NCBI GenBank assembly: GCA_039636785.1
Contig: CP144169.1
Coordinates: forward strand, 1,984,001-2,048,000
Reading direction: 5' to 3'
Source: Micrococcaceae bacterium Sec5.7
Lineage (GTDB): Bacteria; Actinomycetota; Actinomycetes; Actinomycetales; Micrococcaceae
DNA length: 64,000 nucleotides
The notes beneath the pieces were generated by a model, which was not told where the DNA came from, searched no databases, and saw nothing but the letters and a program-made list of their open reading frames with translations. This document shows positions 1 to 7,934 of this stretch, piece after piece. Numbering within the stretch: the stretch's first letter is position 1; every line of letters begins with the position of its first letter. A program made the translations under genes and the position numbers.

Positions 1-483
1 GACCGTTTCACCGCGCTGGAGACCAACTCCTTTGCGTTGAAGAAATCATTGCACGACAGGGTTCTGGCCCCGGCGCACGAACGGCTGATCGGCACCCGCG
101 TCATCGACAACGAGACCCAGCACGAGCTGGTGATCGGGTCTTTCCACGCGGCACCTCTGACGGCCTCCAACTCGCTGCGCAGGAAGCAGATCCATGCAGC
201 CCACGCGGAGCTGCTGAGCATGGGCAGTGGACTCATGACGCTGATGGTAGGCGACTTCAACTACCCGTTCTTCACCAAGAACCTCGATACCCACATGAAG
301 AATTCCGGTTACGCCCTGTCGCTCAGCGACCGCCGGACCTACACGCGCTACAAGGTCTTCAAGGGGCATTTCGACTTCGCCACGTCCCTGGGCCTGGACA
401 TTGAGAGCGTGGAGACTCTACCCAGGGGCAAGTCCGACCATCTGCCCATTCTGGTGACGGCGGAGTACGGGAAAGACTTCTGA
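1..483 (+). CDS. Endonuclease/exonuclease/phosphatase family protein, C-terminal part
   Basis: The frame is open from base 1, so the start lies outside the window and 160 codons are visible. Two hallmarks of the EEP (DNase I-like) fold are present: GDFNYP near visible residue 84, the metal-binding Asp-Asn motif, and SDHLPI near residue 145, the catalytic Asp-His motif. The family hydrolyses phosphodiester bonds in nucleic acids or phospholipids using Mg2+; the substrate cannot be read from this fragment. The gene converges on the minus-strand operon that ends at 519. Confidence 0.75.
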   Translation, partial: DRFTALETNSFALKKSLHDRVLAPAHERLIGTRVIDNETQHELVIGSFHAAPLTASNSLRRKQIHAAHAELLSMGSGLMTLMVGDFNYPFFTKNLDTHMKNSGYALSLSDRRTYTRYKVFKGHFDFATSLGLDIESVETLPRGKSDHLPILVTAEYGKDF

Positions 484-518
484 CGGCCGGGAGGATGCAG
501 GGCGCCGTCTCCACCGGT

Positions 519-1145
519 TCAGTGTGTCGCGGGCATCTCATCAAGGACCAGGGCGACCGCCTCACGGACAATGATTCCGTCTTCACCTGCGCCAGGGGCC
601 CCCGCCAGCACCATCGCGGCACGGCGGGTGAACCCGGCCCAGCCGTCTGCTCCTGCCCGAAGCGCTCGGAGCGGGGACAGCACGGCCGCGCGTCGCAACC
701 AGATGTCCGCGTCGGCTGCCCATCGATCGAGGACTCCTTCAGCCCTGGTCCTGCCCGGCTCTTCCAGCTCTTCGATCATGGGCCCGATGACGTCGACGGC
801 GAGCGGATCGACCAGGGCGCGCAGCCGCGCATCCCGCACGAAGCTTTCCATGCGCGTCAGATCGGAGTTCGTCAGCAGACGGACGTTTGATTGCAGCAGG
901 ACAATCGCGGCGAGGCGACGCTCGAATACGGGCACGGCCCACAGCTCGGAGCTCAGCGCGGTGATCTGGTCATGCGTCAGGCCTGGGTGGCGGCGGCCGG
1001 CATCCCGCACGGTTCCCCGGACTGCACCGACCGAAGCGCCGAAGAACCGCAGCTCGCTGCCCAGGCGCCCCCGCGCGTCCTGCGCACGGTACCAATCCCC
1101 TTCGCGCTGAAGGGCGGCATCGATGAACTCGCCGGCATCACTCAC
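519..1145 (-). CDS. DNA alkylation repair (AlkD-like HEAT-repeat) family protein
   Basis: A 208-residue helical protein. The stretch DIWLRRAAVL near residue 150 and the helix-pair layout resemble AlkC/AlkD-type glycosylases, which are built from HEAT-like repeats and remove bulky or cationic alkylated bases. The assignment is by family look; catalytic residues were not checked by alignment. The start codon overlaps the stop of the upstream Nudix gene by 4 nt (ATGA), so it should be translationally coupled. It is the last gene of a four-gene minus-strand operon (hydrolase, DHFR-like, Nudix, this gene). Confidence 0.6.
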   Translation of the reverse strand: MSDAGEFIDAALQREGDWYRAQDARGRLGSELRFFGASVGAVRGTVRDAGRRHPGLTHDQITALSSELWAVPVFERRLAAIVLLQSNVRLLTNSDLTRMESFVRDARLRALVDPLAVDVIGPMIEELEEPGRTRAEGVLDRWAADADIWLRRAAVLSPLRALRAGADGWAGFTRRAAMVLAGAPGAGEDGIIVREAVALVLDEMPATH

Positions 1146-1648
1146 CTGACATGTGTCAGGGCGCGTCGCAGCACCGGCCAGGCCGTGGCAAAGCCGGGAT
1201 GCAGCTCCCTACGGTCGACGTCGGCCACCGGTACCCATCGGAGCTCAATGCTCTCGGGGTCAGTGATAGCCGGTTCGAAATGTTCGATGACCTGTACCGC
1301 GACGGTGGTGTAGGACCAATAGCCCACGTCGAACACAGAAGTGAACAATACGCGGACGCACTCGGGCGGAACGGCGGCTTCTTCATACGCTTCGCGCAGC
1401 GCGCCGGTCACGGCATTCTCGCCTTCGTGGAGCGCCCCGCCGGGCAGGCCCCAGGTGCTGCCGTTGTGGCTCCAGACGGCGCGGTGCTGGAGCAGAATGC
1501 CTTGGTCGGAATCGTAGACCAGGACTCCTGCCGCGCCGAACCTGCCCCAAAAGCGCCCCTGTTCCCCTTCAACCCACGCATCGCCGGGATCCCGGGGGCC
1601 GTGGAACCGGGGAGGCTCCCTGGATGTGGCGGCTTCTACGTGCCTCAC
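1142..1648 (-). CDS. Nudix hydrolase
   Basis: A 168-residue protein with a Nudix box at residues 71-92 (G71, E77, R85, E86, E89, E90). The final glycine of the consensus is replaced by alanine (residue 92), while the metal-binding glutamates are intact. Nudix enzymes cleave nucleoside diphosphates linked to another moiety, often as housecleaning; the substrate here is unknown. It overlaps the genes on both sides by 4 nt (starts at 1648 over the DHFR-like stop, ends over the AlkD-like start). Pairing with a DNA-repair gene is compatible with nucleotide sanitation, which is inference. Confidence 0.85.
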   Translation of the reverse strand: MRHVEAATSREPPRFHGPRDPGDAWVEGEQGRFWGRFGAAGVLVYDSDQGILLQHRAVWSHNGSTWGLPGGALHEGENAVTGALREAYEEAAVPPECVRVLFTSVFDVGYWSYTTVAVQVIEHFEPAITDPESIELRWVPVADVDRRELHPGFATAWPVLRRALTHVR

Positions 1649-2289
1649 CGCAGGAACCGCATGTGCGCCACCCCCTCAGAGGCGGCAAACTCCACCAGCT
1701 CCAGACCGTCCGGACCGCCGTCGAGGTTGTCGAAGAGCCTCTCCCCGCCGCCCAGCAGCACGGGCACCACTGCCACGTGCAGCTCGTCGACCAGCCCGGC
1801 CCGCAGGTACTCCTGCACGGTTGCCGCCCCGCCGCCCAACCGGACGTCGGACCCGGCTGCCGCATCAAACGCCTGTTCCAGGGCCGCTTCGATGCCGTCC
1901 GTCACGAAGTGGAACGTCGTTCCTCCCTGCATGGTCACCGGTGGCCGGGCATGGTGGGTCAGGATGAATACGGGGTGGTGGTACGGCGGGTTATCCCCCC
2001 ACCAGCCGGTCCAGTCTTCGTTTGCCCACTGTCCTCGGATGGGCCCGAACATGTTGCGGCCCATGATGGTGGCGCCGATCCCCTCATCGCCTCGCTCAAG
2101 GTAGGTGTCGTCCACACCGGTGCTGCCGCCGTCGTCGTGACCCAACATGCGCCGCCCGGTGGCAGTGGCGAATGCCCACTCGTGCAGGCGCTCGCCGCCC
2201 ACGCCCAGCGGGTGGCTGGCGTCCTGGTGCGGACCGGCGACATAGCCGTCCAGTGAGACTGACAGGTTGTGGACCCGGAGTCTGGGCAT
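1645..2289 (-). CDS. Dihydrofolate reductase / RibD C-terminal domain family protein
   Basis: A 214-residue protein starting at the ATG at 2289, whose A is shared with the stop codon of the upstream hydrolase gene. The N-terminal SVSLDGYVAG, the central TIMGRNMFGP and the C-terminal LHVAVVPVLLGGGERLF are typical of the DHFR-like/RibD_C NADPH-dependent reductases common in actinobacteria. These proteins are seldom true folate reductases and the substrate is unknown. The open frame extends upstream, but that part is arginine-rich shadow of the hydrolase gene, so the internal ATG is preferred. Confidence 0.85.
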   Translation of the reverse strand: MPRLRVHNLSVSLDGYVAGPHQDASHPLGVGGERLHEWAFATATGRRMLGHDDGGSTGVDDTYLERGDEGIGATIMGRNMFGPIRGQWANEDWTGWWGDNPPYHHPVFILTHHARPPVTMQGGTTFHFVTDGIEAALEQAFDAAAGSDVRLGGGAATVQEYLRAGLVDELHVAVVPVLLGGGERLFDNLDGGPDGLELVEFAASEGVAHMRFLR

Positions 2290-3080
2290 CAGACGCCGGC
2301 GTTTCCGTCGCGGAAGAAGTCCCGCAGAACCGGTGCCACGGCTTCGGGGGCCACCGCGTGGTCCTGGCCTTCGACGGCGTCCTGCCGGCCGTTCTGGACG
2401 GCGCCGGCCACCGCAGCGGTGGATGCTTCCGCCCAGGCCGGACTTGCACCGCCGTAGAGTGCCAGGGTTGGTGCGGTAATCCGCGAAAACCGCTCCGCCG
2501 GGACAGCCCCGTCGCCGGTGAGTGCCAGGTCGTAGGGCAGAGTGTGCGCCAGCGCCGTGAGGGCTGGCCACCACGGAGTCTGCTTGATGCCATCGTCAAA
2601 GTCCGACCCCGTGTGCCGGATGAATTCCTCCACCGCCGCATCCGTGTGGCCCTCATCCACGAGCCGCTGCACCTTTTCCGCGAAGACCTCCCATGGTTCT
2701 TCACCCCCCTGCCCGGTAAGGTAAGGCGGTTCGTAGGCCGCGAGCCTGCCGATGGGGACGCCCGCCGCCGCGGACTCCAGAGCAATTATGGCGCCGGAGG
2801 AATGCCCGTACACGAGGGCTGACGTTCCCAGAGCTGAGACCAGCGCGGCAACGTCTTCTACTTCACGCTCGACGGCGTACGGCAGCGTGTCCGTACTCTC
2901 GCCTCGCCCGCGGCGATCGTAGGTGACCACAGTGAAGTTTTTCGAGAGCAATGGCACCAGGGAACCGGCGGAATGGCGCGAGTTCAGCGCCCCGCCAATC
3001 ACAATGAGAGGGGTGCCGCTCCCTGTCTGCCCGTAAGCAATAGTCGTTCCATCAGCGGACTGGACTGTATCAGCCATCAA
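2289..3080 (-). CDS. Alpha/beta-fold hydrolase
   Basis: A 263-residue single-domain alpha/beta hydrolase. The nucleophile elbow is GHSSG at residues 92-96 (Ser94), the strand before it carries VVTYDRRGRGES, the candidate acid lies after the LALYGG strand near residue 215, and the catalytic His is in EGQDHA near residue 246. It lacks a signal peptide and should be cytoplasmic. It is the first gene of the coupled four-gene operon, so the promoter should lie just upstream of 3080. The substrate is not predictable. Confidence 0.85.
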   Translation of the reverse strand: MMADTVQSADGTTIAYGQTGSGTPLIVIGGALNSRHSAGSLVPLLSKNFTVVTYDRRGRGESTDTLPYAVEREVEDVAALVSALGTSALVYGHSSGAIIALESAAAGVPIGRLAAYEPPYLTGQGGEEPWEVFAEKVQRLVDEGHTDAAVEEFIRHTGSDFDDGIKQTPWWPALTALAHTLPYDLALTGDGAVPAERFSRITAPTLALYGGASPAWAEASTAAVAGAVQNGRQDAVEGQDHAVAPEAVAPVLRDFFRDGNAGV

Positions 3081-3381
3081 GTTCTCCTCGTGGACGTAGT
3101 CGCCGATCCCGGCAGTCCACTTCTACGCCTTGGGTGGGTGATGTTCAAGGGAGTAAGGGCCCCCGGTTCGGAAAACTAGCACTCAGGAGGCCGACTATTG
3201 ATGACCTCCAGTGCGCCGGCCGACATGGTCGTTCAGGCCGCCCGCTTGGAGAAGACCGTGTGTTGCGGCCGGCTTCTCAGCGTTCGGGTGTTGACGAAAT
3301 GTCCTGCCGGGCGTACTACGAGACATACCGATTCGTTCGCAGTCCGCAACGTGACGGCCTGCAGGTTGTGAGGAGAAGAAC
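3081..3381. other. Intergenic region with a possible ABC-ATPase 5' remnant
   Basis: The region between the divergent hydrolase operon and the small plus-strand gene at 3382. An ATG at 3201 has a good Shine-Dalgarno (ggagg at 3186-3190) and opens a short frame beginning MTSSAPADMVVQAARLEKTV, which looks like the extreme N-terminus of an ABC-transporter ATPase and then loses all similarity. It is probably the stub of a deleted gene. No clear promoter was identified. Confidence 0.3.
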
Positions 3382-3678
3382 ATGCCAGTCGCAGTCAGTA
3401 TGGAGTTCAACGGCGCCACCTTGGCGCAATACGACGAGGTGGTCAAAAAGATGGGCCTCACCCCGGGCGGACCCGGTCCGGCCGGAGCCCTGTCCCACTG
3501 GGTGACGGCTACAGAGAACGGAATGCTCATCACGGATATCTGGAAATCCCGCGAGCTCTACGATGCTTTCGCGAAGGAGCAGATCGGCCCGTTCAGCATG
3601 GAGGTAGGGTTCCCTGAGGCTCCGAAGGTCACATACTACGACCTCCACAACTACTTCACTGCCGGCCCCGACACCTGA
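3382..3678 (+). CDS. Small conserved protein, possible ABM-like fold
   Basis: A 98-residue protein with a clear ribosome site (gaggag) a few bases upstream of the ATG. The N-terminal strand MPVAVSMEFNGATLAQYDEVVKKMGL, the central HWVTATENGMLITDIW and the segment around SRELYDAFAKEQIGP match the layout of small dimeric alpha-beta barrel proteins, in which a strand-helix-strand unit ends in a mobile loop. No catalytic residue is evident. It stands alone, upstream of the decayed region 3.7-5.8 kb. The function is unknown. Confidence 0.65.
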   Translation: MPVAVSMEFNGATLAQYDEVVKKMGLTPGGPGPAGALSHWVTATENGMLITDIWKSRELYDAFAKEQIGPFSMEVGFPEAPKVTYYDLHNYFTAGPDT

Positions 3679-4019
3679 TCCGTCACGGCTTGGACAGTCC
3701 GGCGGACGTCCCCTCCGCGAGCACCGGGAGGGGACGTCGCCGTCCGCTGCCAGATGGCTCGCTACTGTCAGGTCCCTGCATCACACGTCTTCTGGAGAGT
3801 AGTGGAGCGCGGGCCCCCTCCATTCTTTCCCCTCGAAAGCAGGCAGTCGAACCCCGCGGGCTCCAATTGTGCAACGCGCTGCGCGCTTCCCGCCTCCGCC
3901 CAATCTTGCAACGGGGCGTTGCAAGATTGGCAGTGAACAGGATCGTCCCGCCATCGCCGAAACGCGTACCCGCTCCAGTGCTTCGGCAAGGAAGCCCGCG
4001 TCAGCATCCTGAAGCAACT

Positions 4020-4430
4020 CTCCGGCCCCGTCGGCGCCGCGTCGCTGTAGGGCGATTCGGGCGAACCTGCGCCACTCTCAATCAACAAGCGCTGGAGCTC
4101 AGAAAGGTCCGTCTCCGTCAGTGGCAGGCCACGGCGCCGGCGATGGATCGCCATGTTGCCCAGGAACCCCTGCAAGTACGGCCGAGCCTTCTCACGGTAT
4201 CGGGCGAGATCAACAGACCCGGTCACCGGGCCTTTCAGTCCCCCGAGAATTTCCCACAGTGTGTCCTCGAAGCTGGTGGACACCACCTTGCGGCGTTCCC
4301 GCAGGGCGGACGCGGTGTCCTTTATCCTTTTGCGATAGGGCTCGACGGCGGCCGCCGCGTTAAGTGCGGCGAGGGGGGCCTGGTACATCAGCAGCTCAAA
4401 GCGTTTGGCTGCTTCGGCGTCGGCGGCAGA
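4020..4430 (-). pseudogene. Remnant of a type I restriction endonuclease R subunit (HsdR C-terminal region)
   Basis: Minus-strand translation gives a run that reads like the HsdR C-terminal helical region: AKRFELLMYQAPLAALN, SFEDTLWEILGG, LARYREKARPYLQ, MAIHRRRRGLPLTETDLSEL and LLIESGAG. In family members the block between the first two motifs is several tens of residues longer and includes a conserved stretch before YTDFED, so an in-frame internal deletion is apparent. No helicase or nuclease domain remains nearby, and the frame beyond 4020 loses similarity. It is a dead relic of a restriction system. The assignment is from memory of the family and not an alignment. Confidence 0.6.
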
Positions 4431-4674
4431 GGCCAGAGTTGCCGGCGCCGCGACGCGAGTCTGAAGGTCGGTCAGTTCCGGAACCTGGAGACTCGTCCAA
4501 GCAACGGCTTCGGAGCACTTCTCGACAACTGAAGTAGCTGCCGCACCACGAAGTTGGTCCGGGGCAAAGCTACGGTGCGCCAGGGATCGGCCAAGCGACT
4601 CCTCGGATGGAGAGGGTGGAGACAATGCCCAGAGGTAAAAGTCCGACCATTTGCCAGCACCAGGTCGGAGCGTT

Positions 4675-4872
4675 TCAGGTAGTAGGTGCCTGACTCCGGT
4701 CGACGGCGAAATCTCCACCCGGGTACAGGATTGTCTCGTGGCCGTCGTCGAATCGGACGTGATACGGCGGCGCACCATTTGCACCCTTGACTTCGATGAT
4801 CTCACCGTGCCGGTCTGACGACTCGACCGTCTTTCCCCGGATGATAATGCGGTCTCCCTGGGATGCCTCCAT
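4675..4872 (-). CDS. DUF1918 domain-containing protein
   Basis: A 65-residue protein beginning MEASQGDRIIIRG; the body GEIIEVKGANGAPPYHVRFDDGHE and the LYPGGD tail are the signature of the DUF1918 family, small SH3-like beta-barrel proteins common in actinobacteria. The ATG at 4872 is preferred over the GTG at 4881 because a GGGAGG ribosome site lies 11 nt upstream of the ATG but only 2 nt from the GTG. It looks intact although it sits between two decayed genes. The molecular role of the family is unknown. Confidence 0.85.
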   Translation of the reverse strand: MEASQGDRIIIRGKTVESSDRHGEIIEVKGANGAPPYHVRFDDGHETILYPGGDFAVDRSQAPTT

Positions 4873-5047
4873 GGCAACCACCTCCCAGCCCTAGGGTACG
4901 TCGCTCTTCCCGTAAGCGGAACAGCCCGCCGGGTATCGACAACCCGCATGGATCTGAGGAGGCAGGCAGCCTAAGCGATTCATGCGTTGGCCTTGCCGGT
5001 GACGTGCTCAGCGCGGGCCCCAGCCGCTTCCACTGTCCGGTTCGCAC

Positions 5048-5753
5048 ATGCGGATCCAAACAGGCCGTGCCCATTTCCCCTACGGAAAGATGGAGGTGGA
5101 CATCGTGTCCGTCGGCGACTACGCCGTCGGTCGCTTCAAATTTGAACCGGGCTGGCGCTGTGTTTCCTGCCGTCTGGTCGTCGAGACTTCCGACGGAAGC
5201 CGATTCAACTTAGCCCCTGGCGATTCAAACACCATCCCGCCAGGACATGACGCCTGGGTTGAAGGAGAGGCGCCGTTCACAGGTCTCAAAGAACGAATCC
5301 CAGGGGCGCGTGGTTTCTCACCGCGAAATCTCCGCTACATGAAGCCGTTTGCTGAGGCGTGGCCTGATTTTCGAATGTTGCAGACGGTGTCTGCAACATT
5401 GCCGTGGAGCCATCACGTCCTGCTCATTGAAAAGGTCCCAGACAGCGAAACAAAGCTGTGGTACATGGCCCAAACTGTCGCCAACGGCTGGTCCCACGCC
5501 GTCCTGGGTCACCACATCGAAACGAAGCTACACGAAGTTCCTGCTGGAACTGGGTCTTGGGTTTGCCTTCGTGGGACGGCAAGTGCGGCTGGAGATCAAC
5601 GGTGACGAATTCTTCGCCGACCTACTCTTCTACCACCTCAAGCTCCGCTGCTACGTGGTGATTGAACTCAAGGCGGTGAAGTTCGATCCGGGCTTCCTCG
5701 GTTATGCGCAGCGGGACGTTATGCCGAAGTATTCGTTCGCGCTGGCGTTTTGA
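5048..5753 (+). pseudogene. Chimeric remnant: cupin fused to broken YhcG/DUF1016-type nuclease
   Basis: From 5048 the frame encodes a cupin-like half (VGDYAVGRFKFEPGW, then LAPGD and IPPGHDAWVEGE) that lacks the metal-binding central strands of the family. From about 5294 it continues in the same frame as the N-terminal part of a DUF1016/YhcG protein (GFSPRNLRYMKPFAEAW, LPWSHHVLLIEK, LWYMAQTVANGWSHAVL, ETKLHE). At 5538 it jumps by one base into the frame carrying the PDDEXK part (FLLELGLGFAFVGRQ, DLLFYHLKLRCYVVIELK). The middle of YhcG is missing and the end is truncated at 5753. This is two gene relics joined by deletion, with frameshift decay. Confidence 0.65.
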
Positions 5754-5801
5754 CGGCCAGTCGCTGAAGGGTTCTTGGCATAACGCCCCGCGGTACTCGG
5801 G

Positions 5802-6824
5802 TCAGCGTCCGAGGTTGGTCAGCCAGGTGAGCATGTCCTTGTCCTGGTGCCAGAGCGGCATGGCGTCGGGTGGCGTGACGTTGGTGAAAGCGCTCTGGAG
5901 TGCTCTTCTCTTCATCTCTCCGTCGATGCGGGCGTAGATCTCGGTGGTCTTCAGATCGGCGTGGCCGAGGATGTCTCGGATGTAGACGAGGTTGACTCCG
6001 GCTTGAAGCAAGTGCATGGCCTTGCTGTGCCTGAGGGTGTGTGGCGAGATCGTGTCCGGCAATGCCGCCGGGTCGGCTTCCCTCGCGGCCGTTACGTGCT
6101 TATCGAGGATGTAGGCGATGCCGGTACGGGTCAATTTCTTGCCACCTTGGTTGGGGAAAAGCGACCGGGTCCTGCTGGCGGGGCCGGTGAGGCCGGCACC
6201 GTCGGCGTAACGCTGGACCAGGGCGACTGTCGGGATCATCAGCGGCACGATCCTGGTTTTGTTGCCTTTGCCAGTGAGTTTTACGGTTGCGGGAGGATCG
6301 GCCCGCAGGTCGCCGAAGGTCAGGTCGGCGATCTCTTGGACCCTGGCGCCGGTGTCATACATCAGCGCCAGCAGTGCGAGATCGCGTCTCCCAGAAGGTC
6401 TGCTGGTGTCGGGCTGGTCGAGGATCAGCCGGATCCCGTCGACCGAGAGGTGGCGGGGTGGGGCGGTGGTGGTCTTCTTCTTTGGTATCGCCAGGACACG
6501 CTGGTACTGCCCGATCCGTTCGACATCTCGGGCTTGCAGGTAGCGGCAGAACGACCGGATCGCTGCCAGTCGCTGGTTGCGGGTCGCTGGGACGCAGCCC
6601 CGCTCGGCCTCGAGCCAGGTCAGGAATCGTTCCACAAGGTCTTTGGTCAACAGGTCGCACGTCATGTGCTCGGGGGTAATGTCCTCGTGGGCCTTGCAGT
6701 ACCTGAGGAACAAAGCGAAGGTGTCTCGGTAGGACCTGATTGTGTTCGTTGCTGAGCCGACCTCGCCGGGCAGGAACCGGGCGAGGAACTCGCTGAGGTA
6801 GTGCTGGAAGTCGTGAGTGGTCAT
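5802..6824 (-). CDS. Tyrosine recombinase/integrase, second of a coupled pair
   Basis: A 340-residue protein starting at the ATG at 6824. It has an N-terminal SAM-like core-binding domain (residues about 8-110) and a C-terminal catalytic domain with the tyrosine-recombinase residues in order: Arg in TGARVQEI, Lys in GKGNKTRIVPL, His-x-x-Arg in PHTLRHS, His in ILGHADL and the nucleophile Tyr in TTEIYAR. The gene overlaps its upstream neighbour by 4 nt (ATGA). Tandem overlapping recombinases in one orientation are the hallmark of RIT (recombinase in trio) elements. The catalytic set is complete, so the protein could be active. Confidence 0.88.
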   Translation of the reverse strand: MTTHDFQHYLSEFLARFLPGEVGSATNTIRSYRDTFALFLRYCKAHEDITPEHMTCDLLTKDLVERFLTWLEAERGCVPATRNQRLAAIRSFCRYLQARDVERIGQYQRVLAIPKKKTTTAPPRHLSVDGIRLILDQPDTSRPSGRRDLALLALMYDTGARVQEIADLTFGDLRADPPATVKLTGKGNKTRIVPLMIPTVALVQRYADGAGLTGPASRTRSLFPNQGGKKLTRTGIAYILDKHVTAAREADPAALPDTISPHTLRHSKAMHLLQAGVNLVYIRDILGHADLKTTEIYARIDGEMKRRALQSAFTNVTPPDAMPLWHQDKDMLTWLTNLGR

Positions 6825-7819
6825 TCGGGCTCGCCTCCTGGGATGACGCGCGAGGCGATGGCGCTCATAGCGGCGGTGACTTCGGGGAACATGTCCGGGA
6901 TCAGGCGGACGTATTGGCCGGTTGCCGTCACCGAGGCGTGGCCGAGATAGGTGGCCAGGGTCGGGAGCGCCCAGTAGACATCGGCGCCCTGGTCGACCAT
7001 GGCTTTGAGCGAGTAGACGGCGAAGGAGTGCCGAAGATCGTGTACACGGGGGCCATGACCACGGCCGCCGTGCGAGATGCCCGCCGCCCACAGGGTCTTC
7101 CTGAACCATCTGTAGATGGTGTCGGGGGCGATGGGCCGGCCGTCTCTGTGGGTGAAGAACCGTGTGTCGTGGTCGGCGGTGAATAGCCGCGGTCCGGTGG
7201 CGTCATAGCGGCGCATGATGTCGGCCATCGTCGGCGAGATGGGGACGAGGCGGTCCTGATCGAACTTCGCGTGGCGGACGGTCAGGCAGCAGTTGTCGAG
7301 ATCGACGTCACCGCGGGTCAGGTTCAGCGCCTCGGACACCCGCAGGCCGCACCCATACAGGAGCCTGATCAAGACTGGCAGCAGGACTGGCATGACCGAG
7401 GGCGCTTTGGCCTCGAGCCGGTCGCAGGCGGCGAAGAGTTGGTCGAGCTCGTGTCGGGTGAATATGTATGGAGCGAACGATTCTCGGTCGCCCCGATGCT
7501 TTAGGGTCTGCGGGAACGCCACCGGCAGGCCCTCTGCGGCCAGATAGCTGAGGAACTGGTTCGTGTGCACGACCCGTTTGTGTTGGTTGCTGCGACGCTC
7601 GTTGGGCCGTCTGCTGCACCACTGGTCGACCAGCTCCTGACTTATCGTCAGGTCGGTGTGGCCCGTGGACGCGATGAACCTGGACAGCGCCCGTAACGAC
7701 TGAGGAACGTCGGCGTAGCTCAGGCCTTGTGCGCGCTTGTAGCGAATGAAACCGGCCATGTGGGCGGCGAAGACTGAATCGTAATGCGACGACTGCTCAT
7801 CAATTCTCATTGTCGTCAC
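6821..7819 (-). CDS. Tyrosine recombinase/integrase, first intact member of a coupled pair
   Basis: A 332-residue tyrosine recombinase. The core-binding domain spans roughly residues 15-115, and the catalytic domain shows Arg in GCGLRVSEAL, Lys in RHAKFDQDRLV, His-x-x-Arg in HDLRHSF, His in YLGHASV and Tyr in TGQYVR. The start lies inside the last codons of an upstream frame (stop at 7800), a 20-nt overlap that indicates a third coupled gene once existed upstream. That gene is now reduced to its last 21 codons. Together with the downstream recombinase this forms a probable broken recombinase trio. Confidence 0.88.
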   Translation of the reverse strand: MTTMRIDEQSSHYDSVFAAHMAGFIRYKRAQGLSYADVPQSLRALSRFIASTGHTDLTISQELVDQWCSRRPNERRSNQHKRVVHTNQFLSYLAAEGLPVAFPQTLKHRGDRESFAPYIFTRHELDQLFAACDRLEAKAPSVMPVLLPVLIRLLYGCGLRVSEALNLTRGDVDLDNCCLTVRHAKFDQDRLVPISPTMADIMRRYDATGPRLFTADHDTRFFTHRDGRPIAPDTIYRWFRKTLWAAGISHGGRGHGPRVHDLRHSFAVYSLKAMVDQGADVYWALPTLATYLGHASVTATGQYVRLIPDMFPEVTAAMSAIASRVIPGGEPE

Positions 7820-7866
7820 GGCCCAGGCTGTCGAGATATCCCTGGTAGAGGCCGGGCACGTCCAGT
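7800..7866 (-). pseudogene. 3' stub of a third gene upstream of the recombinase pair
   Basis: A minus-strand frame ends at 7800 with LDVPGLYQGYLDSLGRDDNEN. Just upstream (7867) the sequence changes abruptly to a dispersed repeat and then IS30. The 20-nt overlap of this stub with the next recombinase start matches the compact layout of recombinase trios, so the stub is probably the C-terminus of the first member. The body of the gene is absent from the window. Confidence 0.5.
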
Positions 7867-7934
7867 GTCAGTTTCCGAAGTCGACTGCACGGAATGTCCA
7901 AAGCCGTCTGCACAGCCCCGCCCGTTGGGGGATC
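7867..7934. repeat. Dispersed composite repeat, copy A (resolvase-associated motif plus half palindrome)
   Basis: It consists of two related direct units, tttccgaagtcgactgcac and gtccaaagccgtctgcac, followed by the left half of the GATC-centred palindrome (gcccgttgggggatc). IS30 copy 1 is inserted at the palindrome centre, and the right half (atcccctaacgggc) lies at 9188-9201. Near-identical copies occur at 17083-17160, 26741-26819 and 28932-29016. Confidence 0.8.

Noticed and set aside
5847-6755. 302-residue plus-strand frame over the tyrosine recombinase gene
   Set aside because: The minus-strand gene has clear recombinase motifs; this frame has none.
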